DNA of 64,000 nucleotides from Cristatella mucedo (Eukaryota; Bryozoa; Phylactolaemata; Cristatellidae): NCBI GenBank assembly GCA_009760855.2, contig WPIO01000188.1, positions 122,001 to 186,000 of the forward strand, read 5' to 3'. Shown piece by piece: positions 36,720 to 48,960 of this stretch (position 1 is its first letter; each line of letters starts with the position of its first letter). The notes under the pieces were generated by a model. It saw only the letters and a program-made list of their open reading frames with translations, ran no database searches and was not told where the DNA came from. The position numbers and the translations under genes were made by a program.

Positions 36720-37560
36720 GTAATTTATCTCCGTCTGTAACTCCACAAAACCGTTCAAACTACGTTGGTCTTAAGCAGAAGAGTTTTGTGTTGCTAACTC
36801 AGAGAATAGGCGGCTTTTGGTAGGCAGTCGGTAGGCAGTTGCTAGCCAACAAACTTCCTTTCACGCAACAAGAAGATATTGGGAAGCATAGCCGAGTCGG
36901 GAGAATAGATGAGGATATGAATAGCACGGAAGAATTTGTTCAGGAACGGTGAGCAGGATGAGCCATGGTCGGTAGCAGAAGATGTGATGTAATTGCTTAA
37001 GAATTGTGATAGTGAGTTCCGCAGTATCAGACCTGCTCAGCTAAATTTTCTGTAGCCAACGGTTTTAACTGGGGAGAAAGAACAGCGAATTGATTATCAA
37101 TACAGGACTGAGAGCATGAGGAGGCTGGAACAGGTGTATGAGTGTATCAAGCCATGAGGGAGCCAAGCCGTTACTAGCCGTGATGGTAAGCAGAAGAACT
37201 TTCGTATCCGTATTAACGGCACTCAAGTAGTTGTGTGCATGAAGCTTTGAGAGTTTAGGCAGCTTTCGAAGACAATGCCTAAATTTCGAGCTCGTCGTGA
37301 TGGTTGCACAACAGCGTCACCAATTATAAGAGCATAGCCGCATATTACGGCCACACGCTTAGGGTGGCCTGTGAGCAGCAATTTGATTGTAATGCCGTTT
37401 AGTTTCAAGACATTTTCCGAAATCCCGGATCAAATGTCGGCATTAAAAAGCATTCAGTTTACTAGTCACTGCAGCAGATACCGGTTGTTTAAATGACACA
37501 TACAGTTTTGTGTAGTCAACGTAAAAGTGATATCCTATTCCACGCACTATATAAATCAAT
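36720..37560 (-). mobile_element. L2-B LINE 3' fragment
   Basis: Follows the L2-B 3' UTR ('tttatctccgtctgtaactc'), the C-terminal domain with an internal gap, and the region before the catalytic box. The frame at 37223-37408 encodes LLLTGHPKRVAVICGYALII, matching LLLIGHPKRVAGLKGFAVLI of the copy at 18969-20075. It stops near 37560, close to the YADD codons. Confidence 0.8.
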
Positions 37561-38529
37561 GTTAACATATATTTATGTATTTACATTGACGCATCAATGA
37601 TAACCTCAAGGTGCAGCTCAATTGAAACTTTTGCTTGCAGAAAGCACTTTAGGCTGCCGATGCGCTACTGAAATTAGTCCTCCAAAAAACCAATTACATA
37701 TCATTGGCCACGTGAAACTGCAGAGCGGAGATATATAAAGCTACTATACGCAGGTATGCAAAGAGTAGTGAAATACGGCAGCAATAAAAAGCGCCCATAA
37801 CTGTACACAACTAGCCCATGTCCAGTGCCTCAAGAGGCATCTTCGACAGCAACGCAGTATTTCGAGTGCTAGCAGAAGACGTTGCAGCGCTCAATGACTT
37901 TCGTACAATGCATAGAGCGCCACTGCAACGCAGACCAGCCTAAAGCCTCGGCTTAACTCACAATTAGCTCAACGTGACCAAGTCAGACCGTAATGGTTTT
38001 AAAGCCTGCAAGCTAGTAGGAACTAAAGGCTGCTAGTATGCTTCTAATTTGGTAGCTGGTTTAGATTTTCATCTAGGTTTACATAGGTGAAATATTGCAA
38101 GAAGCCAGTGTCACATAAATACATAAGAAGGCTAATATAGTCCAGCATTCATTCGCTTCCATTTATTTTTGCATGAAGCTAAGCAGCCTGTTGACACGCC
38201 AGACCAGGATTAACTTGTACGATCAGAAGCGAATTAGATAATGAAAATATGCTCAAATAATTGCCGCTTCAGCTCAATATTAGCTATTTATTTTACTTAA
38301 AATGGTTTGTGTAATAGGGTTTTTTAGAACTTTGCTATAAATCGCTATTGGGAATTCCCACGACAATCATCTCACCACACGAACCGTCTAAGGGAACCGC
38401 ATGGCAGTTGTTTTAGGCGTTGCTAATTTGCTCGTCTAAGAAGTGATACCTAAACAATTTCAAGTTATCTGTACAGTGCTCTAAGATAGCTTGGTCGATC
38501 TCCAGGCGCTGTATCTATTCCATGCTATT
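37561..38529. other. Stretch with no recognisable gene
   Basis: AT-rich to moderate composition with only short frames; I recognise nothing in it. Confidence 0.4.
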
Positions 38530-38945
38530 TTAACGCAATTTATTCCTGCCTGTAACTCCGCAAAGTCAGAAACACTATGTGAGTGTTCACTGAAGGAGTC
38601 ATGCAGCACCCATACAGCCTAGCGGCTGTCAGTAAGCATTCGGTAGCCAGCAGACCTCATTTGAACCAACACAGAGAACGAAAGAAGCGTACTTAAATCG
38701 AGAGAGCAGTTGAAGTAGTGAGTACCACGCAAGTAACAGTTTAGGACCGCTGAAAAAGATGCGCCATAGTCGACAGCAAGAGGGGTCCTGTCGTTACGTT
38801 AGAACTGGGGAAGCGAGTTCCACAGCCTAGGATTTGCAGAGCAACAGCTTCTGCGCCGGCGTTCTGTAAGCGGAGGAATGCAGCAGCTTATTCATTTTCC
38901 AGCTGAACCTGAGAGAGCGATGGTAGCGAAACTGTAGCAAAGGTC
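38530..38945 (-). mobile_element. L2-B LINE 3' fragment
   Basis: Matches L2-B from the tail-proximal 'cctgtaactccgcaaagtca' to 'gaaactgtagcaaaggt' ('gaccgctgaaaaagatgcgc' is nearly identical to 19130-19150). It is truncated before the reverse transcriptase. Confidence 0.78.
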
Positions 38946-40034
38946 AAGATAACTATCTTGAGCCAACTACTGTGGGCCTCCAATACATTTCCCTCAACCT
39001 CGTTCGTCGGTGAGTATGTTATTCACTGGGCCGAGGCGGCACTGTATTCAAGTTCCTCATTTATTTTCGAAGCATACTGGATTTTTCTGGTGCACCCACA
39101 GCCATGATTATACAGCTGTATTTACTTTTCCTCATCTCAAATAGGGTATTTTCCGAAGAATATAATTGAAATTTTAAAGAATGGAAGAGATTCCTTGGCC
39201 TTAATACACCACCTTGAATGCGTCATGGCGATACCTTTTACTGCTGAAATTATTTGTCTTTGAAAGCTCTAATGATACATTTTCGTTCTTCGCCCGCCAC
39301 TTAGAGATGTATGTTAATTTTGCTTGGGTACACTATCGGCGGATTGAAACTCTCCCGAGTTAAGAAGCGACTTTACATGGAAAAACATTCAGTCTTGTTC
39401 GTGTTGTGCATCACGCAAACTTGGCTCATCCAAGTCTTGGACGAGAGGAACTGTACAAATAATATTTGAAAAGATATTATTTAAAAATAGTCATCCTCAG
39501 AGGAAGCTCAAATCCTTCTGTGAAATCCTCCGGAACACATTAATCTTCAAGCTGCGAATGATACTGCTCCAGCTTGGCATCATATCGGAATGAATACAAC
39601 ATTTCCCTTAAATTTGAAGTTAAACAGTATGAATTGCCGTTTCGTAGTATTTTAAGGATTGCACGAATGAGTGCGGCCTGAACTTATCTGACCATCATAT
39701 ATTTATGAATTTTTACAAGGACTATTTCATTTAAAGGCGTCATTAGATAAAACTAACTCCAACTGCTAGCTAAGAAAGTGTTAAAAAAGTTATTACTAAG
39801 AAGTGTGCAAATAGCTGATACACGAGGGTCACCCTTGGGATTCTTAGGTATTTCAATATTATAGGCATCACCTACACAAAAATTACGGTCATTGTTGCTT
39901 AGAAAAGCAATTTTCCGTTGCATAAGATAAAGAACTTTCCCCCATTTCTATATTCGGAGCATTTATCCAGTGTGGCGAGGTAATATGAATTAAAAAGAGG
40001 CATGGTAACTTACGTTTCGCTTATAATTACTGTA
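38946..40034. other. Stretch with no recognisable gene
   Basis: Short frames only; no motif, repeat family or promoter recognised. Confidence 0.4.
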
Positions 40035-40260
40035 ATCTTATCCGAATTATCATTTTCAGTAACTCTACAAAGCCATTCATACTAAATATGTAGTATTCAG
40101 AATATATATATATATTTATTTATTTACACTTTTTTAAAATACTCGAAGCCTAAGCTTCTATCCGTTAACATTTGGTAGTCAACTCTTAAAATCTCGTAAA
40201 AAAATCTTTAGTGGGGTTAATGTGAAGGCATTGCTGAGTCAGCTTTGCCAAATAGAACCT
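40035..40260 (-). mobile_element. L2-B LINE 3' fragment, very decayed
   Basis: 'ttttcagtaactctacaaag' and 'ttcatactaaatatg' align with the L2-B 3' UTR. A (TA)n run interrupts it. The match then resumes at 'tttggtagtcaactcttaa' and 'ggcattgctgagtcagc'. It is the most diverged of the L2-B pieces. Confidence 0.5.
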
Positions 40261-40487
40261 CAGTGGAATAAAAAGAAAGAGTTCTGGAAGGGTATACAAA
40301 ACGTGCTACTGTCAGCAGTATTGTGTAATGCCTTTATCAAGATTTCCTTTTTAGAAAACTTGCAAGGAAATAATTTTTTGCAGATCACCATAAGCCTTTA
40401 CTACTTACTTACGTTGGCATGCAACATGGTGAGTTTTTCTCACAGGGAAACTCTAACGGACATCACGTGCCGGCCATAAAGAAGAAA

Positions 40488-40655
40488 ATGGGACATGCAT
40501 TGCTAGCTATTAGCTCTTACTTGAGGCCGAAAAGCTTGAGGCACAGCAGGAGTATTTTGCAGGGCATGTGCAAATCATTAATCCAAAAAACCTAAATTTC
40601 TCTTTCATTTCAGCTTGTTCAAGCACAATCCTTTTGGAATTCTGTAAGGAAGATC
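40488..40655 (-). other. Possible second exon of the small secreted peptide gene
   Basis: Downstream of the signal-peptide exon at 40795-40950, on the same strand, a strong acceptor ('gatcttccttacag') is followed by an open stretch. In one phase this stretch gives 43 codons with a four-cysteine patch (CTCPAKYSCC) before a stop. Two other phases stop after 7 and 12 codons. The phase is not fixed because no clear donor is seen in the first exon, so the link is only a suggestion. Confidence 0.3.
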
Positions 40656-40794
40656 AAATCAGCCACAATAGGTGACGTTCTTAGCCAGACCTATGGGTTT
40701 TTTTACTAACAGTCTAAATGATATATGCTATTGTTTTTGCTGCCAACATTCTACGGGAATATCTAAATACAATGCAAGTCTTTGAAAAATAATT

Positions 40795-40950
40795 CTATAT
40801 TAAATTGAAACTCGCGTTTATCAACCACCCGGTATTTTCCTGGCTGAGGCGGTACAAGCTGATCTTCACAACGTTGTGGTAGTCGTCACCAAGAGCAGCA
40901 ACTGCAATGCAAATAACGAAAAAGGCAAGAACAATCTGAATTGCCATCAT
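40795..40950 (-). CDS. Signal-peptide exon of an unknown small secreted peptide
   Basis: A 51-codon open frame starting at the ATG at 40948-40950 (a second ATG follows directly). The first 21 residues, MMAIQIVLAFFVICIAVAALG, minus or plus the first Met, form a textbook signal peptide: short n-region, hydrophobic core, small residues at the cleavage site. A hydrophilic stretch beginning DDYHNVVKISLYRLSQ follows. The frame starts 42 bp below a TATA box and 16 bp below an initiator. The open frame ends in TAG at 40795, but an exon may end earlier; possible donors (for example after 'CTTG' or 'ACCGG') are weak. No family is recognised. A secreted immune or venom-like peptide is possible but unproven. 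Confidence 0.6.
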   Translation of the reverse strand: MMAIQIVLAFFVICIAVAALGDDYHNVVKISLYRLSQENTGWLINASFNLI

Positions 40951-40962
40951 GCTGTGACTTCA

Positions 40963-41000
40963 GACTGAACACTTCCACGGCTGCACCAAGTCTTTATATA
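40963..41000 (-). promoter_or_regulatory. TATA box and initiator of the 41-kb secreted peptide gene
   Basis: On the minus strand TATATAAAG (40992-41000) is followed about 32 bp later by TTCAGTCT (A at 40966), a good match to the TCAGT initiator best known from arthropods. The ATG lies 16 bp beyond. The spacing fits a focused RNA polymerase II promoter. Confidence 0.65.
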
Positions 41001-41384
41001 TTTCCCACTTCCGCTGGTCCTTGGAATTATTCATGATTGTTAGTTTCAGGGGTAGCCCCTATAAGCATTTCAATCGTTCCTAAGGACTTTGAGCTGCTTA
41101 CTTCCAAGTTAAGGCAGTTTCAGAGCCAACTTCCATTGATGGTGCTGCTTCACTATCATGCTCTGGCCTTACTAACTGACCTCATCTCTCTTGCAGTGTG
41201 TTATTGCACAACCCGGTTATTCAGGATTCGGTCATCTAATCATAGCTCATTTTTTCTGGAAATTCTATAGCGATCGAAATTTCAGTCCAGCTCTTTGGCA
41301 ACTGTGTCCATCTACGACTCAATTTTTTTGCCACCACAAAGACCTGTTAGCCTTTGAAATGATACATAAATGATTTCGATACAT

Positions 41385-41600
41385 GCGATAGCAATAATAA
41401 TTATCAACATACATTCGCATGACACCCTGGAGAACTTAGTCACTTTTAGGAACTATACATTTACTGCAAAAGAACTGTGTTCGAGTGGTTAATGGTGGAG
41501 CACTCTAGGACAATGTGCGTGACGTGGTTAAAGGGAAAACTCACAGTGTCAGCATTCACAAGCATGCTAAGGCGAATAAAATCAACCATGCGAAAACTTG
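41385..41600 (-). mobile_element. L2-A LINE tail, decayed
   Basis: Weak but ordered match to the minus-strand L2-A tail: (AAT)-like run, 'gagaacttagtcacttttag', 'acatttactgcaaaag', 'acgtggtta', 'cacagtgtcagcattcacaa'. Substantially diverged. Confidence 0.55.
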
Positions 41601-43997
41601 TATTAGAGAAAGAAATTCCTTTTTTTCTTTTTTCAATATCGTCAAGAGCTAAGTATCTTGAAGCAAGTCAGAATTTATTTTCAGATTTTAGAAGCATACC
41701 AGCCGAGCCGAAGTAAGATCGGACGGAAACCCATGCAGAATTAAACAGAAACCTTTACAAACTATTGAGCTCAGCTGTGTTAAACTCAGGCTAACAAAAT
41801 GAACCTTCGCCCACAAATAACTGCATACGTATACAACGCCAAACTTATTCAGTATTCATGTATGACAGCATAATAACTGATACATTTATGCAGCAAAAAA
41901 CTTTTCCTGAGCATGAGATCGAACATAGTTTGTGTAGGATGAAGCAGCTGGTTATCAGTAAAGATTGTTCTATTTGAATCGGCAGTGGGAGCTGATGAAG
42001 ATCACTTTAAAATGTCTGATTTGGCATCCACAACAAGTAGTATGCGAAACTAGCTGAGTTACACGATTGCGGTAAACCCGTACATGCAACGGTAATGATT
42101 AATCCTTACATGAAACAGAACAAGTCTAGACTAGATGCAAAACCCGTGACTTATCTTTGCTACATTTCTCCTATCTAAGCCGGCATTAACTTTGGTATAT
42201 TTGCACGGCTAAAGATATCGGGATCCATCAACACGGCAATAGGTTAATTTCAGAAAATTCTCTTAAACACAAAGCATTTAATTTTGAAATTTAACTGTAG
42301 CAAATGTTACACTAAATCAATCAATTGTGGGCAAAACATTTTCTTTTTAAGGTAGACAAAAAAATTCAGTAGCTATTAAGTCAGTTTGACTCCACAATTC
42401 TTCAAAAGATAACCGTGCCATCAAGATTCTTAATTCATCGATAAATGTGGCGAGTCCTTTAAAACGACAAGCATATTCAGTAAGGCTTACTAGGCCAGCA
42501 TGAATACATAGCCAAGTATCAACTTGGTATTTAAATCATGAAATATTTTGCGTAATGCTGGAATGTGAGGTTGACACATTATATGGTGAGGAAAGTTCGC
42601 TAATAATAAGACTAAATTTTTCAAACTTCTTCATTAAACTGGAACTTGTGATGGGCAATTTGAATTTGCAGAAAGATATGGAGGAGATTCATAGTGGCAA
42701 TCCTGACGTAAAACTAACTTTAAACGCTTCCTTTTACTAGGAGACAAGCTAGGCTGAGTGTTGCAAAGCCTCGTAGTGATTTACTTTTACGTCAGAAGAT
42801 GCAAAATCAGACTATTGTGCTTATTGATGTCGATTGCTATTAAAAATAATAAAGAGCTAGCCTAAATAATTTTCCCCGATGAACATTTGTCGAGAGTTTT
42901 TGGTAAACACAAACGTTAAGTTTCTTATAACTTTAATCTCTTTATTAAGGAGGTTGATTTCTAGGTAGTCTCATTAAATGATACAAGATCGTATCATCCA
43001 GCTGGGAAGTTATGTTGCTCAGGTCGATTTACTATAAGATAGGCAGGAAGAATGGCTTTTAGTTTTATTGCAACCTATGCAAAGTGTTAAATGAGTGGCA
43101 TCTCCTCGTATATTTTGAGAGCAAAATAGTTTGAGCTGTATAAAGGGAAGGCAGGCTAAATAATATTGTGAATAATTAAATCCTACCATGCCCGGACAAT
43201 GCAAGTTCATGAGCTCAAGCTTAAGCAGTATGCTCACTGACATTTATTAGACCTCCCAGAAAATACTGATATCATTGGGGTCCTGCCAATTTAAAATAAG
43301 TGGATTTTACAATTTTTTACCAACTTAATGCATTGTGATATTTGATGCCCTAAATTGGCTATTGCAGATAATATACTAATCGTAGTTTCTGGTATTGCCG
43401 TTATAGCGAAACTCGACATAAAAGAATAGTTCTGATTTTTCTTGATTGAAATACTAATCAGCTAAAGGCAAAGCTGCGAGATTTCCTACTAGTAAGGCTA
43501 ATTTACCAAGTCAATAGAGAATGAAATTAGCCACTTCTTTGGAGTATTCGCGTAATTTCCATAAGTTTTCACTCATTTAGCCAATAATTCTTGCGCGATA
43601 AGGTCTTGTATGCCACTTAAGTAGCTGGCAGCATAGATATTAACATCAGAAACTTCGTATTCAAACTTCAATCGCTACTTTGAATATTGCACCAGAAAAT
43701 GCTGAAGAGCAACCATTGTGATTCTAGGAAATACGATTAACATAATCTCATGACTTCGTTGCACTATAATAAAAATTGTGCTTGCCTGCTATACTGATAA
43801 ATATAATATACGTGTGGGCCATTCTATCAGTTCTGAAAGTGCAGTTACATCAATGTGCTAAAAAAAATTGACCGCTTTCTTGAAATCTGAAATTAGATTC
43901 AAAATGCAATGCAAGAAATGATTAACTCTTTCCAAAACCAAAGCTACCGCTTATTGGTTTTCTTGGTAGTATTCGTCCTGAGCTAGGTAGCTAACTC
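41601..43997. other. Stretch with no recognisable gene
   Basis: AT-rich sequence with short frames only (longest 79 codons, part of it in the L2-A remnant). I recognise no domains, repeats or promoters. Confidence 0.4.
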
Positions 43998-44007
43998 TAT
44001 GTATACC

Positions 44008-44172
<165 letters not shown>

Positions 44173-45214
44173 TTTATTTATTTACATATTCATTTATTTT
44201 TACGAGCTGTTATCATGAAGTTCGGTGAGTTCTCAGTGCTTGTAGAACGATGGGATTGGGTTGTTACACACAAGGCAGGGTCAGCTGCTGCCTGGCCATT
44301 GACAGATTAGCCACCAACCATCACTTCTAGACCCCGGCTCTTGGCCTCTCGTCCCGGGCCTGAAGACTCACCCACAGAGTGGGCCTGGATACTCTACCTA
44401 TGGTTGCTGCTAGGAGTCGGGCATACCCTCGTATGCTTACCAGCCACTGCCTATACTGCATCTAGGCAGAGCCTGCTTGCCACGTCATGGGCGTAGTGTG
44501 ACTTTTCAGTGCCTGGGACAAAGCTACAAACGGCTTCCTCTCCCCTCATCAAAGTGGCTGCAACGTAGCTCTATAGAGGTTTGTGTGGGAAGGTGATGCC
44601 AGGAAGGACGAAGCACCCACAATCGGGTTGTGGTGTTGACAACAATGGCTGTATTGTATCGTATGCAGGCAATGCGAGCGAGCAAGCTAACATGTAGATG
44701 CCATCATGGAAGCAGCTCCAGAGCTTGAAGAAAGTGGAGAGTAAGCAGAAGAGAAGCAGAGTAAACAGCATCCACAAAGGCCGGTGAACTAGGACAAAGT
44801 AGCTCGGTGCTGAACTTGCGAGTCACATGACCACAAATGACCCTTCCCAATTACATCAAGCTCAGTTAGCTGCTACTGCCCGACTGTCATGCCTAGCGAC
44901 CTATTAGGCAGCTTGACTGTTGGTTGGATAAAGCGTTGGGAGTCCAGCTTGGCCGTACTAACAATGCCATGTAGCCACATCCACAGCTCCAATGTAAAAG
45001 AAATACAAAAAACTCAAGCTAGCCAGCATATCGAGTCAAACAAATTTAATTAACCTTAGTACAGGTACAAAGTAGCTTTAACTAACGTCATTTTTTTGGC
45101 CTTGAACGTGGCCAAATAATAAAGTTTGAAATTCAGTATTTTCAAGTAAATCTTTCGCTGAGCTTAACACGGCCAAATCGAAGAGTCTATGTAAATTTGT
45201 ATCTTGACCTTGCT
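44173..45214. other. GC-richer unassigned block
   Basis: About 44200-44960 is noticeably GC-richer than the flanks ('gaccccggctcttggcctct', 'gtcccgggcctgaagactca'). This looks like an inserted element of different origin, but I see no conserved termini, target duplication or protein motif. The remainder to 45214 is AT-rich. Confidence 0.4.
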
Positions 45215-45850
45215 CGAAGAATGTTTATAAGTGCAGCTAGGCTTGTCTGTCGTGAGCGTCACAGTTGCCACATTACTCCACTTCTCGCCAACCTGCACTG
45301 GCTACCAGTCAAGCAACGGATTGACTTCAAGGTTTTGTCGCTCACTTTTAGGTCCCTTCATTCTATGGCTCCAGCCTATCTCTCAGATATACTACCCCAT
45401 CAGGCCAAGCATCGTACTGCCCGCTTTTCGGAATCCAACAGTCTAGAAATACCTCATACAAACCTTAAATCCTTTGGAGACCGTGCATTTAGTTCGTATG
45501 CTCCCAAAGCCTGGAACTCCCTCCCGACATGCGTCAGAACATCCCCTGACCTGACCACATTTAAAAGGAACCTAAAAACACACCTATTTAGGACAGCATT
45601 TAGTGGGTCCCTGTGATTCATCCTTGATGTGCTTATGCGTGCTGACACTGTGCATGCTGCCACTAACCACATTTGCATGATGACCCTGTTCATGTCACCC
45701 CTAACCATATTATTCATTTCGTTTGTTTTTCAAGCATGATTTTACTTACTATTCCATTGCATTTCACTTTTCAGCAAATGTAAAGCGCCCAGAGAGAGAT
45801 TAAGTTCTCTGAGGGAGCTTTATCAAGTGAATTATTATTATTATTATTAT
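45215..45850 (+). mobile_element. L2-A LINE 3' end, well preserved
   Basis: The frame at 45197-45616 encodes an uninterrupted C-terminal part of ORF2: SAARLVCRERHSCHITPLLA, LHWLPVKQRIDFKVL, APAYLSDILPHQAKHRTA, FSSYAPKAWNSLPTCVRTSP and LTTFKRNLKTHLF. It is followed by the intact 3' UTR, the hairpin 'gcgcccagagagagattaag' and (ATT)n. It is close to the family consensus, so it is a young, 5'-truncated insertion. Confidence 0.9.
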
Positions 45851-46069
45851 AACTGTAAACTGATGCATTAATTGTGATAATGCCTTACAAGGCAGCTCTT
45901 AAATTAGGAAACACGTCTTCTCCATAACAGTCAATGAGAGGCATTGATTCTATCGGTGTCTTTAGGGTCAAACCGTGACGTGCGGCAAAAACCATTTTAC
46001 ACTCACTTATTTTGTTGTAAACCTCTGTTCTATAAACGTCACAAAAGAAGAAGCCTCCAAGATGCAGAC

Positions 46070-48960
46070 ATTCCTGGTGGATTTAAGGTTAGCCAGATGC
46101 CTGTGCATCAATCCACCTCAATCCGTTGCGATCCACTGAAATCCGTTCTAGTTCCCGTCAAATCCGCCATGCATCAGCAGGGATCAGCCAAAAAATGCTT
46201 GGAATATCAAACTAAGCTAAGCATACAATGTACCCTGAAAGTTTCGAGTGATTTCGCTCAATCATTTTCCCGCAGTCCCCTGAAATAAGATTACAGTGGC
46301 CCAAACCAATACCACAATCCACCAAAATCTACCACGACCCACTGCATTCTTCCATACAACGAAAGAAATCCTGATCAAAATGCTCCTTTTTTGATTGCAT
46401 ATGACAGCACAATCAGCGACAATTGCATTTAAAAGTTTCACTTGCATTGATGGGCCATTTTCGTGCAATGCTCTGCAATCGCCTGCAGTAGCCCGGGCAA
46501 ATGCTGCCATCCACTTCAATTCACAGAATCCACTGCAAAAAATTTAAATACATTGCATCAAACTTTAGTTATTATTTCTTATTAAAGTTCACCATGCTGT
46601 GTGCAAAGCACATAAAATAAAACGAATTGTCAGCCTTACACTGTTGCATTGAGTGGCAATCGCCTGAAATGACCTAGAAAACTACTGCAATAAAAAAATC
46701 CTAGCTGCTTAAACAGCCTCTTTTTTGTATATTTACATAAGTGCCTTTACGGCTAAGACCACCGCATGCAGTGGCAATTAAGGATTTACCACCACAGGAA
46801 TTGAGCCCACGACCTCGGGACGGAGGACGTGCAAGCAACTGCCTTACCTAGTGTGCCATCACGGCAATCCACTTTATTCCACTGATAATCATCCTCAAAT
46901 CGCTATCGCAAAGCTTTAATTGACATTGCATATAGGACTATACTCAGTTCAAAGCACATCCACAAATTTGCTTGGCTGTGCATAAGCGTTCTCATGCAAT
47001 GAATCGCAATCGACTGCAACGACCCTGTCCCATAGGCTGAATCCACCTCCATCCGCCGGTTTCCCCTGCAATCCGCCATACAGCGACCAGAACACATACA
47101 CTAGAAGCTCTAATTATGATTGAACGCTGCTTGCTCTACTCTTCGATTGTTGTGTGCTTGCATAACTTCACTGCAATTGCCTCGGCCATTCTGCAGCAAT
47201 GCACTGCAATCGACGACAACTGCCTGGGCCAGTACGTCAATGTACTACAACCCGCCGAAAAACGTCCAGAATACATGCACTTTAAGCTCTAATAGTGATT
47301 GCACGTTGCTCTAATTTTTTGCTATTGTGTGATCCTACAATTTCCCTACAATCGTCTCGATCATTCAGCAGCAAAGCACTGCAATTGACTGCAATGGGCA
47401 GGGCTAATATATCAACTTACAGCAATCTTATCCAAACTGCCCTGAAGTCGGTTTTGAAATGCTTCAATTTTTAATGCATGCTACAAAGCACACTGGCTGA
47501 AGTCAATCACATCATTTTAAGATATTGTGCTTGAAAAATTTCGGGAAATGCATGGCAGTCTGCAGCGACGGCTCGGCTCGAAGCAGCAGTCCATTACAAT
47601 AACAATTCTTGACAGGTTGACACTAAATTGGCTGGGCACAGTGCCGATTGTCGGTGCATTTCACGTTTCTTTGTGCTAAAATAGAAATTTTAGGACTTTA
47701 AAGCTATTTTTCTCGGTAATTGTCAACAATGCACGGCAGTCGACCACAATGGCAGGGACCAATACAGACATCCATGGCCTATCGATGAGAAATCGGCAGC
47801 ACCAAGTTTCAATTCTCATTCCACATGGCATCTCACTGCGTGCCCACATACTTTCTACCCTTTCAAATAACTCCGACCGTTCAATCTTGTGCAATGCATG
47901 GCAAAAAATGGCAATGGCCCTGGAAATAAGACAATCCATTATGGTCCATTGCAAATCCCTGGAAAGTGACTGGACCAAGATCAAATATATCTTACCTGTC
48001 ACAGCCTACTGTTTTAAAAGTGGAATCAAACCTTTTCAACCCATTATGCACGTACAATTGGGAGCAATGAACGGCTATCGACAGCACTGTTCTGAGCCAA
48101 TACCTTGAATTCCCGGAAAATTAAAGGGAAATCGGCAGGGCAGAAGCATCAAATGTAATTACATATACCATTCAACTGCTTCCAAAGTAAATCTGTGGAA
48201 TTTTCAAGACGCTTTGTTTGTTTACTATCAGCAATGCATGGCAATCAACAGCAATGTTAGGGGCCGATAGCCAAATCCCTGAAAAATTGATAAGATTGGC
48301 AGCAATAAACTGCAAATCTCATTCGACGTAACCTGTAGCTCCGCCCATGCATCATTTATAGACATACTTTGGACTCAATCGGCGGCAGCCCACGGCAATC
48401 GATGGCAATGGCCCGGGAAATAAGCCATTTAATAACGGACAGCTACAAATGGACCCACAGTTGCAAAGACAGGTTCCAACTCTTCTTGCCTATTGCACTA
48501 CACCACATTACAAGTTCAGCCTCATCCTTTCGTACAATCAACAAAGGTATAATCGAGGGCGTCATGCGTAAATCGACGGCAATGGTATGGTCTCTGCCAC
48601 AATTTGGTTCAGATGTGCTAGAAATTGGCTGTTTGAATACGTAGTTATCCTACCACAAAACGCTCACTGTGGGCGTACAAGCTGTTCTTTTTTGCATTCA
48701 TCCTTGGTCAATCCGCGGCAATCAATTGTAATTGCCCGAGACAATACAGCAATCTATGATTTTCTGTTACAATTACAAACAATGCTGGATTGAGAAGATC
48801 ACGTTTTCCTTGCTTACCAGTGTGCTGTATCAAAACTGCAAACACATCCTATATACCAATCTTGAATGTACATTCGAGGGAAATGCACGGCAATCGAAGG
48901 CAGCAGCATGGGAAAGTACGGAAATCTATTCGTTGTAGGTGTACACACTCAACTCAAAAC
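46070..48960. repeat. Degenerate tandem array, period ~170 bp
   Basis: A short core like gcaatgcacggcaatcgac, followed by gcaatggcccggg-like sequence, recurs at about 46453, 46645, 46998, 47194, 47372, 47546, 47730, 47897, 48066, 48234, 48393, 48567, 48709 and 48884. Related weaker copies lie at about 46100 and 46272. Most steps are 159-196 bp, one is 142 bp, and one double step spans a SINE. The units are strongly diverged outside the core. The frames in this region (for example 47676-48108 and 48790-49161) are by-products of the repeat. Confidence 0.85.
46735..46872 (-). mobile_element. tRNA-derived SINE
   Basis: Read on the minus strand, 'gccgtgatggcacactaggt' and 'aaggcagttgcttgcacgtc' are followed by 'gaggtcgtgggctcaattcc'. 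This matches the layout of a tRNA-type promoter: an A box near TGGCACACTAGG and a B box near GGGCTCAATTCC. The phrase around 'cccgaggtcgtggg' is typical of invertebrate tRNA-headed SINEs. A cloverleaf with a paired acceptor stem is not formed, so it is not a working tRNA gene. It sits inside the ~170-bp array and lengthens one step of it. Confidence 0.62.
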
